Positions 1-7,547 of a stretch of DNA of 52,967 nt are shown piece after piece. The DNA is from Lachnospiraceae bacterium (GTDB taxonomy: Bacteria > Bacillota > Clostridia > Lachnospirales > Lachnospiraceae), in NCBI GenBank assembly GCA_024692955.1, contig JAILLW010000034.1, positions 1 through 52,967 of the forward strand, read 5' to 3'. The stretch's first letter is position 1; each line of letters opens with the position of its first letter. The position numbers and the translations under genes are program-made. The notes under the pieces were generated by a model. That model made no database searches. It saw only the letters and a program-made list of their open reading frames with translations, and was not told the DNA's origin.

Positions 1-646
1 GCTGATAACCAATGGCTCCAAGACATATAGTCCATGGTGCACTAAAAGTAGGAGAAACAGGATAATCTGAGTGAGACATTACTACAGCTCCCTGATCCAG
101 GAAATCTTTCACAGGGAATCCCCTATCTGATTTTTCCTTAATCCACTTAGGCAAAAATGAAGTTGCCATATGTTTTCCGACTGTTAATCTAGTGCCCCTC
201 ATTGAACAGAATTTGCATTGATCCCCGTTGTCGAAATAGTAGCAATTGGGATAGAAAAAGAATCCCGGAGTAGCTTCACCTGCAACAGCTAACACATTTT
301 CAATTGGAGTCCCATCAGATAACAAGGTTCCAAAATACTTTGGTTTTTCAGGAAGAATTATATTTGTAATAATTGTGTTATTCTTGTATAAAACAAAAAC
401 ATCTTTTTCGAATTTTAGTGTGTATGGCGAATTAGGTTTTCGCAAAATAGCACAATTAACACCAGGCCTGAGGATAATTACTTGTGGAAACCTATATTTC
501 GGACACGCATCTTTGGAAGTTTGCCCATAAACGAACTGATTGTCATAAAATTCACCTTCATAATTTTCGAAGAGGTCAATTGGAAATGTTATTCCATATG
601 ACAATAACTCTATCTTTATTCTCAATGCCTCGCTTTCAGAAATCAT
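1..646 (-). CDS. Radical SAM-like protein, partial (3' end beyond window)
   Basis: An open frame runs from an ATG at 646 to the window edge, about 215 residues without a stop. It begins one base after the TAA of the glycosyltransferase gene, with GGAAGG upstream, so the two are probably translationally coupled. The frame contains a cysteine cluster CYYFDNGDQCKFC (CX8CX2C) followed by SMRGTR. The CX2C end followed by an aromatic-rich stretch resembles a radical SAM 4Fe-4S site, but the first spacing is not the usual CX3. I do not recognise the subfamily. The A+T-rich composition matches the three genes upstream and differs from the chromosome after 7.4 kb. It could instead be a non-SAM iron-sulfur or zinc protein. 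Confidence 0.6.
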   Translation of the reverse strand, partial: MISESEALRIKIELLSYGITFPIDLFENYEGEFYDNQFVYGQTSKDACPKYRFPQVIILRPGVNCAILRKPNSPYTLKFEKDVFVLYKNNTIITNIILPEKPKYFGTLLSDGTPIENVLAVAGEATPGFFFYPNCYYFDNGDQCKFCSMRGTRLTVGKHMATSFLPKWIKEKSDRGFPVKDFLDQGAVVMSHSDYPVSPTFSAPWTICLGAIGYQ

Positions 647-647
647 A

Positions 648-1940
648 TTATTTGCCTTCCAATAATTTGATAAACTCTTTTTCTGCTATTCTTTCTGTGT
701 GTGTTGCTATTATTGAATCTTTGATTTCTTGTGCCTTTTTTCTATAGGCCAATGCTCCTAATATCTGTTTTTTAATTAATATATCATCTGCAAAATTGGG
801 GTCTATTACAGCACCTACCTGATTCTCTTCTATAGCTTTTGCAGAAAAGAACTGATCCGATGCAAACGGGAGAACAACAACAGGAACCCCATATGTCAGT
901 GCCTCTGTTATAGAATTGTTACCACCATGTCCAATATACAAATCTGCATACTTTAGTACTAGAATCTGCGGTATGAACTCTTCTGCAATCCAGTCCTCTC
1001 TTATGTATTTATAAAATTTTTGATCCAAAACACCTTTTGCAACAACTACGGAAACGTCTTCATTCTTTAGTGCCTGAAAAATCTTCATAAGAACATCTCC
1101 TCTGACAGAAAAAACTGTTCCAAATGAGATATAAATAATAGGTTTTCCCACTTTTTTTAATTCTTGTAAGTGTTTTTCAAACTCATAATCCTTTTCACAT
1201 TCTCTACAACATGAGCCCAAATAGAATTCATTATCATTTATATCTCTATGTAGAATCATGCTTTCTGGAAAGTTATAAAGAATCATATCTTTTGAAGCAA
1301 CCGAAAACACATTATTACAAGGTGTTCCAGTTATTTGTGTATACTGCGCAGTTGCCTCATTCTGCACATTTTCACACAAAGCCAGTAGTTCCTGAGATTC
1401 TTCAGGAGAAAACCTTATGTCAGAAGGCAAATGGTGAGGATATCCATATAATTCATTTTCTCTTGGCAACTGATCAGGATTCCCTGTAACAAAAGTTATA
1501 TACTTCATCCCCTTTTTTTCCAAAATAGCAACTACGTTATAACAAAGCTGAACCACCATAAAATATTTTGGATCATATATTCCGACCAATTTATTGATAT
1601 CTTGTTCTATTTCGTCCAGTCTTCCAAACAAATCATGTAATCTGTGCTCCGCTTGAAATCCTAGCGCTGATCTCATACCGCCCTTTGTTGCTTCATATGA
1701 CTGCAGCAAAATATCAGCCTCCTCTTTATCCTGTTTAGTAATATCTATTTTACCCGGATTGCTGTTTTTCCAAGCATCAAACTCATAAAACTCAAATCCA
1801 TCATCAATGACATTATTCTTGATTGCAATACTTGTTGCTATAACAACTTGCTCTGCCGGAATTCCTGCATTAGTCAAAAAAACTGCAATGGGTTTGTAAT
1901 GCGAAATATAGCCTGGAGTAATCACAACTAGCTTATTCAT
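648..1940 (-). CDS. Family 1 glycosyltransferase (UGT/MGT-like)
   Basis: A 430-residue protein of the GT-B fold, nucleotide-sugar-dependent glycosyltransferase family 1. Near the C-terminus it has the donor-binding signature GHGGNNSITEALTYGVPVVV followed by LPFASDQFFSA, where the His-Gly-Gly and the later Asp-Gln contact the UDP-sugar in known members. The N-terminus (MNKLVVITPGYISHYKPI) is a typical acceptor-domain start. I chose the ATG at 1940, which has AGAGAAGAG just upstream, over a TTG seven codons earlier. It lies between a small gene (34-bp gap) and a radical SAM-like gene (1-bp gap) in an apparent operon. Such enzymes usually glycosylate small molecules or peptides. The acceptor here is unknown, but the radical SAM partners suggest a natural product. 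Confidence 0.85.
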   Translation of the reverse strand: MNKLVVITPGYISHYKPIAVFLTNAGIPAEQVVIATSIAIKNNVIDDGFEFYEFDAWKNSNPGKIDITKQDKEEADILLQSYEATKGGMRSALGFQAEHRLHDLFGRLDEIEQDINKLVGIYDPKYFMVVQLCYNVVAILEKKGMKYITFVTGNPDQLPRENELYGYPHHLPSDIRFSPEESQELLALCENVQNEATAQYTQITGTPCNNVFSVASKDMILYNFPESMILHRDINDNEFYLGSCCRECEKDYEFEKHLQELKKVGKPIIYISFGTVFSVRGDVLMKIFQALKNEDVSVVVAKGVLDQKFYKYIREDWIAEEFIPQILVLKYADLYIGHGGNNSITEALTYGVPVVVLPFASDQFFSAKAIEENQVGAVIDPNFADDILIKKQILGALAYRKKAQEIKDSIIATHTERIAEKEFIKLLEGK

Positions 1941-1974
1941 CTCTTCTCTTTTCCGATTCAATTCTTATAATCTT

Positions 1975-2355
1975 TCATTCATCAAGATAGAAATAGCAAA
2001 TATTAGTATTGTTATAAAACGTGTATCTTTCCATAAATAGCTTTGAGCAGAAATAATTGTCTATGCCATGCTTCAAAAGCAATTTCTGGATATAATATGG
2101 ATGATTATAGGCAATAAGAACTACCACTTCATTCCCATATTTATCTCTAATTTCATACACTTTTTCCTCAATGTTTTCTTCTTCAGGATTACCCTCAAAG
2201 TAGTAGATATCATTTGCTACTATTTTTTTTGGCTTTAGGAAATTCCAATCTATTGCATCCACTTCACTTTCATTTCCCATGACTACAAGACTTTTGTTTT
2301 TGCATTGCCCGAAAAACATATGTAAGTCGTTATTCTCAAAGTTATAGTTTACCAT
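1975..2355 (-). CDS. Hypothetical protein, small Rossmann-like
   Basis: A 126-residue protein without a family I can name. The sequence alternates hydrophobic strands and helices (KSLVVMGNES, KKIVANDIYYFE, NEVVVLIAYNHP, YIQKLLLKHGIDNYFCSK), which fits a small nucleotide-binding-like alpha/beta domain of the type found as a side domain in sugar-modifying proteins. It starts inside the end of the radical SAM/SPASM gene: ATGGTAA shares seven bases, so its ATG overlaps the upstream TAA. This strong coupling suggests it works with that enzyme, perhaps as a partner subunit. This is inference from position only. Confidence 0.6.
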   Translation of the reverse strand: MVNYNFENNDLHMFFGQCKNKSLVVMGNESEVDAIDWNFLKPKKIVANDIYYFEGNPEEENIEEKVYEIRDKYGNEVVVLIAYNHPYYIQKLLLKHGIDNYFCSKLFMERYTFYNNTNICYFYLDE

Positions 2356-3236
2356 TTTCCACCTCTATAAACATGTGTATTGTAGCAATTTCTGCAGTTT
2401 TCGGGCATATCTTCAATTTTTAGTGTTCTAAATGAATCAATCAGTTTTTCTGCCTTTTCAGACATAAACACTTCTTTTACTGATGTCTCAAGATAATTTC
2501 CCATCACAGGTATTTCATAAGGGCAGAAAGCCATAAGAATATCGCCATTAGCACAAATAACCGGATGCTCTGGTGATTCACAGCTCCTTCTAGCAACAAT
2601 TTCACCATAAGGTTTGCATTTTCCCCTCAAATCAGTTTTGGTAAGGGTCATACCCATAACAGCATCAGCACCTATTCCCTTAAAGAAATTGATATAGTCA
2701 ATAAAGTGATCTTGTGTTTCTTTCGTAATAATATATCGCATTGTAACTGTTATATTTTTGTTGTGCTTGCGCTTTTGTTTAATGAAATACTTTACATTAT
2801 TTTTTATCATTTCAATATTCTCTATTACATTTTCATCCGGAAGACCATATCCCTGAAAATTCTTATATATTTCGGGGATTATGCCAGTCATGCTAATATC
2901 CAAAGTCGTAAGTGATGTCTGAATCAACTGATTCGTTCTTTCTTTAGTTAGCAGCACTCCGTTAGTTGTAATGTTGATATTATTAATACCTGCTTCATTA
3001 GCACATTTCATCACAAATGGAAGATCCGAATAAAGCAATGGTTCGCTATTTCCGTCCATACGCAAATCTGTGAATTTATAAAATGACGATTCATCATTTA
3101 TTTCTTTTATGTCTTTAAAAATTCTATCAACAATTTCGTTATCCATTTTTCTATTTGTAAATCCATGCTTAAATGCACACATTCTGCATTGAAGGTTACA
3201 ATTGCTCACCAATTCTATAAGTAATTCCTGTCCCAT
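2349..3236 (-). CDS. Radical SAM/SPASM domain protein
   Basis: A 295-residue radical SAM enzyme. The 4Fe-4S/SAM site is CNLQCRMC (Cys13, Cys17, Cys20, canonical CX3CX2C). A C-terminal SPASM-type region contains SCESP, ICANGDILMAFCPY and ENCRNCYNT, cysteines that normally hold auxiliary iron-sulfur clusters. Members modify peptides, sugars or aminoglycosides by radical chemistry. No peptide precursor is evident nearby; the next genes are a small coupled protein and a glycosyltransferase, so a sugar or small-molecule substrate is equally possible. It is the first intact gene of the A+T-rich operon. A remnant of a sugar isomerase lies just upstream on the same strand. Confidence 0.88.
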   Translation of the reverse strand: MGQELLIELVSNCNLQCRMCAFKHGFTNRKMDNEIVDRIFKDIKEINDESSFYKFTDLRMDGNSEPLLYSDLPFVMKCANEAGINNINITTNGVLLTKERTNQLIQTSLTTLDISMTGIIPEIYKNFQGYGLPDENVIENIEMIKNNVKYFIKQKRKHNKNITVTMRYIITKETQDHFIDYINFFKGIGADAVMGMTLTKTDLRGKCKPYGEIVARRSCESPEHPVICANGDILMAFCPYEIPVMGNYLETSVKEVFMSEKAEKLIDSFRTLKIEDMPENCRNCYNTHVYRGGKW

Positions 3237-3264
3237 TTTTCTCTCCGTTTTATATTGAATTCCG

Positions 3265-3513
3265 TCACCCCATAAGGTGCCGGCAACTATTTGCTTTTAG
3301 TTCATAGTTCCGATTTTCATGTAGTTCATATAGGAACCTTCCACTATATTCCACTTCTTCCAAAATTGATAAGATTGCTTCCCAATCATTTTCCCTATCT
3401 AGGTAACCAGTGTTTCTCATCTTCAGAATCATAGTCTGATACATGAAGGCTGCGATTTTGCTTCCATCCGAATGTATAAAGCGAACATTGTTTCCGAAAA
3501 CACATCTGACATA
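3265..3513 (-). pseudogene. Sugar phosphate isomerase/epimerase fragment (xylose isomerase-like)
   Basis: Reading the minus strand from 3513 gives an 82-residue frame with no start codon at its beginning, ending in TGA at 3265. Its C-terminal part (ENDWEAILSILEEVEYSG followed by RFLYELH) has the pattern of the last helix and strand of xylose isomerase-like TIM barrels, which end in W..I...L.E..Y.G...LE. The preceding VRFIHSDG resembles the metal-site His-Asp strand. A complete enzyme is about 270 residues, so more than two thirds is missing. An ATG at 3444 could give a 59-residue peptide, but the frame stays protein-like upstream of it. An ATG at 3512 with AGGAG has a different frame and stops after 27 codons. 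Confidence 0.5.
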
Positions 3514-3516
3514 TCA

Positions 3517-3732
3517 GTAATCTCCTAGTAATCATCTCACTCGTCGAGTATATAATAGCAAACTTTCACCATTTATACTATGACCCAAGGTGATTTAGCC
3601 GCATACCGAAAAAGGATTTTTAAAACTCCACTGCCCGCTTTGGGGTATGTGATTTTCGCTACCTTATCTGCGTTCTTATATATCAGACAAAACTGTGCAA
3701 GTTTCTGTGAAGCCCCGTCTCCACCCTGCTTT
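3517..3732. other. Intergenic region, no gene seen
   Basis: About 215 bases between the isomerase remnant and the stop of the zinc-ribbon gene. I see no convincing coding frame or strong hairpin. The minus strand near 3545-3575 is A+T-rich and could hold a promoter for the downstream remnant, but no good -35/-10 pair is visible. Confidence 0.4.
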
Positions 3733-4800
3733 CTACCCTCCCCACTCTCTATACAACGGAGCCTGTACCACCGAATACATGAACGAGACCATATAGCCTT
3801 CGCCCTCCCTGCAGATAGAATAAAGTCTCCAGTCCGGCATTTCCTGCAGCCCCCCTATGATTGCCGCAATGACAAAGCCTTTCGTTAATTCCTCTTCGTT
3901 ATGATCATTCCACCCATATGCCTTATAAGGAATTTTCTCCTTAATGTTCCTCATTACAGTTACAGGAGCATAGTCCAGCCCGGTAATCTCCCGCTCAATA
4001 CTCCAAATGCAAAAATCCGAAGAGGTTGCATGCATATTGAGATGAAGTGCCGTTTCCGCGCCGCGGGTTGTAAATGCATGTTTTGCGAGCTCGCCCTGTT
4101 TTTCCAGTCGTGCCACACAGTCCGTCACAACATCATAATTCTTAATGCATTTATATAACTCTTGTAGGCGATCAATATTTGAGCCTGCTGCCTCCGGCAG
4201 TATATCTTTCTGCGCACAGTACGCCTCAGTATAAGTATCTTCCCTCTCCCACATACCGGGATTAAACAAGCGGGGACACGCTATCTGTTTTTCTTTGCCT
4301 AGATCAATTTCAACCAATTGCGAAATCGTGTATCCGGGAAGCGCGGAACTGAGCCTCGCTTTCACGGATACATCCTCGCCGATTTCCTTTACCCGCGAAA
4401 CAGCATTTTCCAGCCCCGCCTGCCATTTTTTGCAGTCGATCGATTTAAGCACCTTCACGGTTTTTCTCATAACTCCAGTTTTAGTTACTATGATATAAGC
4501 TGTTTTGTTCATATTTGAAAGCGCCTTCAGTACCTCTTCCACCTCTGATACCGCTTTTGCTCCCCCAACCATTCTTCGATCATATGAGCAGGAGACAGCA
4601 TTGGTGAATACCACCTTTGTATCTGTTCTTTTTAATTCAATCTTGTAGTTATTGAGAACTTTTCCAGATTTGCTCAACTCCTTAATATCCAGAGGTTTAA
4701 GATTAATATATGCTGTTCCGCAATAAGGGCAGGTTAGCCTGATCAATATGGGATTGATGTTCATCTCACCCCCGCAACATTCACATTTTTTCATATACAT
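3733..4800 (-). CDS. Zinc-ribbon protein of unknown function
   Basis: A 355-residue protein that starts with a zinc-ribbon pair (CECCGGEMN, then CPYCGTAY at residues 24-28). The rest is soluble alpha/beta with no transmembrane segment and no catalytic motif I recognise. The start at 4800 is supported by AGGAGG seven bases upstream. It follows another zinc-ribbon gene by 40 bp on the same strand, and the two probably form a small operon. Composition lies between the A+T-rich cluster on its left and the chromosome. The nearby IS remnant and integrase make a mobile origin plausible. Function unknown. Confidence 0.65.
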   Translation of the reverse strand: MYMKKCECCGGEMNINPILIRLTCPYCGTAYINLKPLDIKELSKSGKVLNNYKIELKRTDTKVVFTNAVSCSYDRRMVGGAKAVSEVEEVLKALSNMNKTAYIIVTKTGVMRKTVKVLKSIDCKKWQAGLENAVSRVKEIGEDVSVKARLSSALPGYTISQLVEIDLGKEKQIACPRLFNPGMWEREDTYTEAYCAQKDILPEAAGSNIDRLQELYKCIKNYDVVTDCVARLEKQGELAKHAFTTRGAETALHLNMHATSSDFCIWSIEREITGLDYAPVTVMRNIKEKIPYKAYGWNDHNEEELTKGFVIAAIIGGLQEMPDWRLYSICREGEGYMVSFMYSVVQAPLYREWGG

Positions 4801-4840
4801 GGCCGATCCTCCTTTCCAAATCCGTTTTCTTCAGTTCTTC

Positions 4841-5341
4841 CTACAGCCGCGCGGATATCATTGCAGGCCCTATGCACAGCACACTCAAGAAAAAGAAACG
4901 GCCGATCAAAGTACTTCCGAAAATAAATCTTACCGCCTCATAATCGAGCCCCAGCAGGATCCATATATGAATAAATGCATAAAGAACGACGATATCCGTA
5001 GCGTAATAAATCCAGAATGGCGGAACGGATGGAAATCTGTGACGAAGTTTTCTGCCCAAAAACGTTGCTGCCACAAGGAAAACCACGGTCAGGATCTTAA
5101 CCGTCATGTTACATTCCGGCTCACGAAACATAAGAATCAAAAGCAGGCATCCGGCAATGATTCCAATTCCGGTTTTTAAATATCCCAGTATCCGTTCCTT
5201 ATCCGTGACGAAATTCAGAACTTTCCCGGCGTTTATCTCCGTATCAGAGCTTACAGTTAAACGCCGCCCGCAATGCGGACATTCTGTATTTCTATGAAGC
5301 ACTTCAAATTCTTTCCCACAATGCATACACGTCATTCTCAT
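4841..5341 (-). CDS. Zinc-ribbon membrane protein of unknown function
   Basis: A 166-residue protein with an N-terminal zinc ribbon (CMHCGKEF and CPHCGRR) and then about four hydrophobic segments: ILGYLKTGIGIIAGCLLLIL, VKILTVVFLVAATFLG, IYYATDIVVLYAFIHIWILL and a C-terminal FFFLSVLCIGPAM. I chose the ATG at 5341, which has GGAGG eight bases upstream, rather than the TTG at 5356 that would place the ribosome site inside the gene. It pairs with the soluble zinc-ribbon gene downstream. The role is unknown; a membrane anchor or sensor for its partner is only a guess. Confidence 0.6.
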   Translation of the reverse strand: MRMTCMHCGKEFEVLHRNTECPHCGRRLTVSSDTEINAGKVLNFVTDKERILGYLKTGIGIIAGCLLLILMFREPECNMTVKILTVVFLVAATFLGRKLRHRFPSVPPFWIYYATDIVVLYAFIHIWILLGLDYEAVRFIFGSTLIGRFFFLSVLCIGPAMISARL

Positions 5342-6127
5342 GAAACACACCTCCAATCATACTTAGGCATTTCCCCTCACCCGAAAAGTGATTTCTTGCT
5401 TTAATATTAGCTTGAATGCATCTCCCATTGATATCACATTAAACTGAAAAAAAGTCACATTATATCAGTTATGGTTATCTCTACATTTATCAGAACCCCT
5501 CTTAGCATTCAGCCTTGAGGAATCACCCCAATCCTTTCCAGTTATAATGCTCTTTTGCCATATATTCCCAGTAATCATCGAGTTGCTTTGTTTCCGTAAT
5601 ACGCAAAACGAAGACTGATAAAGTTGATACCTACATTATCTGTAAAGCCTTAATGATACAGCTCCATCGGTTCATAACGCTGTACGACATCGATCTTATG
5701 CAGCTTAAGAACCTGGGACGGTTCAGACTGAAGACCGTGAAGCAGCGAACACGATTAAAAATCCAGCCGACTTCTTACATTGATCAGGTTTTCCCTGAGC
5801 AGATGCCTTTCATATCTTTATTGAAGGCCTCTGCCGGAGGTCTTGTTAGAGTTCGACAGTTTTGGGATCAGCTGTAATACAAAACTCTTAGAAATTTATT
5901 CTTGACTTTTCATAGTTGGTCGCCTGTACATAATCTTTCGTTTCCTTGTTGCATCTTTTCCCGATCTGCTCCTTTCGATTAAAAGTCAATGGTTTTGCAA
6001 TAAATGCAGTCCCGTTTGTAACGCAAGACTCCCAAGCTTTGACAAGGCAGCCCCTTTCCGGCCATTTTCGAAAATCACTCTTCCATATTTACGACAGATT
6101 CAAAATCTTTCAAAGGAGGAATCCGCG
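5342..6127. other. 786-bp region without an intact gene
   Basis: The stretch holds the IS110-family remnant (listed separately) and, on the minus strand at about 5531-5620, a short protein-like frame ending ETKQLDDYWEYMAKEHYNW that I cannot assign. It ends with AAAGGAGG in front of the excisionase gene. Otherwise nothing coding or structured is evident. It looks like a graveyard between successive insertions. Confidence 0.45.
5653..5877 (+). pseudogene. IS110-family transposase remnant
   Basis: A 74-residue frame whose middle (LKNLGRFRLKTVKQRTRLKI, then QPTSYIDQVFPE) matches the conserved central part of IS110/IS1111 transposases, which typically read RFR..LVKQR.RLKIQL.SY.D.VFPE. Full transposases are about 400 residues with a DEDD catalytic domain before and a Ser-containing domain after; neither is present. 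No terminal repeats are seen. This is a decayed insertion rather than an active gene. Confidence 0.65.
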
Positions 6128-6319
6128 ATGACACACAAATACTTAACCGTAAAAGATATCCAGGAGGCCCTGCACATCGGGCACAACGCCGCCTATGCGC
6201 TGATGAGCCTGGACGGTTTTCCATCCGTCAAGGTCGGGCGGAAATATCTGGTTGATGAAGAAGCGCTTCATAAGTGGTTGTCCGAACACAAGGGAACCAC
6301 CGTATATCTGACCCCTTAA
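6128..6319 (+). CDS. Excisionase-like helix-turn-helix protein
   Basis: A 63-residue protein (MTHKYLTVKDIQEALHIGHN and onward) with the MerR-like winged helix fold of excisionase/DNA-binding proteins: a helix-turn-helix over residues 6-28 and a wing with VKVGRKYLVDEEALHKWL. Such proteins bend att DNA and steer the integrase towards excision. A strong AAAGGAGG lies eight bases before the ATG. The gene converges on the truncated integrase with a 4-bp overlap. In Tn916-like elements xis and int are co-directional, so this convergent order is unusual and suggests rearrangement. Confidence 0.78.
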   Translation: MTHKYLTVKDIQEALHIGHNAAYALMSLDGFPSVKVGRKYLVDEEALHKWLSEHKGTTVYLTP

Positions 6320-7188
6320 CCAAACACGCGCTTTACTTCCTTGATCTTGTCTTCGTTCAGGATGCCGATGTAGACATTGTAGGTGAACGACACATCCTTG
6401 TGGCCGAGCAGTTCGGACACGATCTTGATGTCAACGCCTTTCGATATGAGGACCGAGCCGTAGCCGTGCCGGAGCGAGTGAGGGGAATAATCCTTGCACT
6501 TGCATTTTGAGTTCTGAAGCGCCCGCTTGAGGCAGTGCCTTGCGTTGTCCGAAGCGATCGGCGTTCCGTTTGCCGTCACAAATACATGGCCTTTTCCATC
6601 TTCCGAAAACGTCGCGAAATATTTAAGGATTTCGACCGCCCTAGTCGGCAGCGGAATCGTCCTGTACCCGTCTTCTGATTTGGGCGTTTTTACGATTGTC
6701 TTATGCCGGACGGAGCCGTCTTCATTCTTAAGCGGATTCAGGTCTTCATCCCGCTCGACGATCCGTGAATTCGCCGACCGGATACGGACCGACTCATAAT
6801 CGCCCGCCACGGAGTCCCAGGTGAGGGCCGTGGCTTCGCTGATCCGGACTCCGGAGTACATGATGAACGCCAGCATCTTCGCGGCGTTGCCGTACTTCGG
6901 CGACATCAGTTCCCGGTAAAGGCATTCCATGTCCTGCTGATCGATGAACGGGACATTTTTCTTCTTTATGGCCACCTTGTTCTCGTTCGGCCTTTCGATC
7001 TCATCCAGTTCAAAATCCTTCCGGATGTACCCCTTCCTGATCCCGTATTTGAGCGCCGCCTGCATGACCACCCAGGTCTTATGGATGGAAGCCCTGGAGT
7101 ATTTCCGCGCCATCACGGTATCGTTTATAGAGCTTCCCCTTTATTATGACATCGCCGAAAGTTCCTTCTCCGTTTTTCCTTTTCCCAT
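6316..7188 (-). pseudogene. Tyrosine integrase, N-terminal region deleted
   Basis: The catalytic part is intact: SGVRISEATALTW (Arg I), HSLRHGYGSVL (His-x-x-Arg), LGHKDVSFTYNVYIGI (His and the Tyr nucleophile), about 266 residues from 7116. The arm-binding and most of the core-binding domain are missing. The original start seems to be the ATG at 7188 with GAGGAG six bases upstream; it reads MGKGKTEKELSAMS and then meets two TAA stops (7141-7146) in the same frame as the catalytic part. The GTG/ATG at 7116/7113 has no ribosome site. I infer an N-terminal deletion leaving the integrase non-functional. It sits beside tRNA-Thr, as expected for an island integrase. Confidence 0.7.
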
Positions 7189-7266
7189 ATTTTTCTCCTC
7201 TTTTGCTCGAACATACGTTTCTCGTCACTTTTACTATAGCACTAATAATAAAATAACATATGTAAT

Positions 7267-7313
7267 TTAACCTAATAATTAACCTAATTCAACAGGTAAA
7301 AAGGGGTAAAAAG
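7267..7313. repeat. Short direct repeats beside tRNA-Thr (possible arm-type sites)
   Basis: Two copies of TTAACCTAAT (7267-7276, 7279-7288) are followed by two copies of GGTAAAAAG (7295-7303, 7305-7313), lying between the integrase start and the tRNA 3' end. Closely spaced direct repeats in this place are the usual form of integrase or excisionase binding sites. This is inference from position and repetition only. Confidence 0.4.
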
Positions 7314-7345
7314 AGGATATAAACGGTAATTCGATTCGAATATCC

Positions 7346-7387
7346 GAAAATGAAAAATCCCTCGAAACCGCTGATTTCGTGGGATTT
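7346..7387 (-). terminator. Rho-independent terminator after tRNA-Thr
   Basis: On the minus strand AAATCCC, CGAAA, a short loop, TTTCG and GGGATTT form a hairpin (7355-7387) followed by TTTTTCATTTT. It lies eight bases beyond the tRNA 3' end. Confidence 0.75.
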
Positions 7388-7394
7388 CCTGATA

Positions 7395-7467
7395 AGCTTC
7401 CGACGGGAATCGGACCCGTGACCTCCGCACTACCAATGCGACGCTCTACCGACTGAGCTACGAAAGC
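7395..7467 (-). tRNA. tRNA-Thr (anticodon GGU)
   Basis: The minus strand folds as a complete cloverleaf: acceptor GCTTTCG/CGGAAGC, D stem GCTC/GAGC, anticodon stem TCGCA/TGCGG with loop TTGGTAG (anticodon GGT) and a T arm around GGTCCGATTC. CCA is not encoded. It has its own promoter and terminator. The 3' end faces the truncated integrase, so it is the likely insertion target of the island to its left. Confidence 0.95.
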
Positions 7468-7486
7468 AAGTGTTACGCACTCGAAT

Positions 7487-7515
7487 AATATAACACGAGC
7501 GGCCCGAGAATTCAA
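7487..7515 (-). promoter_or_regulatory. Promoter of tRNA-Thr
   Basis: Minus-strand TTGAAT (7510-7515) and TATATT (7487-7492) are separated by 17 bp and lie about 20 bases before the mature tRNA 5' end. Confidence 0.65.
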
Positions 7516-7547
7516 GCACATTTTTCCCGCCCCGATCTCATATTGTT

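Larger units (their letters stand above)
1..7394. mobile_element. Degraded genomic island at tRNA-Thr, left end outside window
   Basis: The stretch from the window start to the 3' end of tRNA-Thr contains an A+T-rich biosynthetic gene cluster, a truncated sugar-isomerase gene, an IS110 transposase remnant, an excisionase-like gene and an N-terminally deleted tyrosine integrase whose gene lies directly beside the tRNA 3' end. Integration at a tRNA 3' end with int next to it is the usual arrangement for such islands. The far attachment site was not found and probably lies outside the window. Several pieces look decayed, so the element is probably no longer mobile. Its gene content may come from more than one acquisition, because base composition changes between 3.2 and 6.3 kb. 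Confidence 0.55.

Noticed and set aside
5653-5877. Functional small plus-strand gene
   Set aside because: It matches only the middle of IS110 transposases and has no ribosome site, so it is a remnant.
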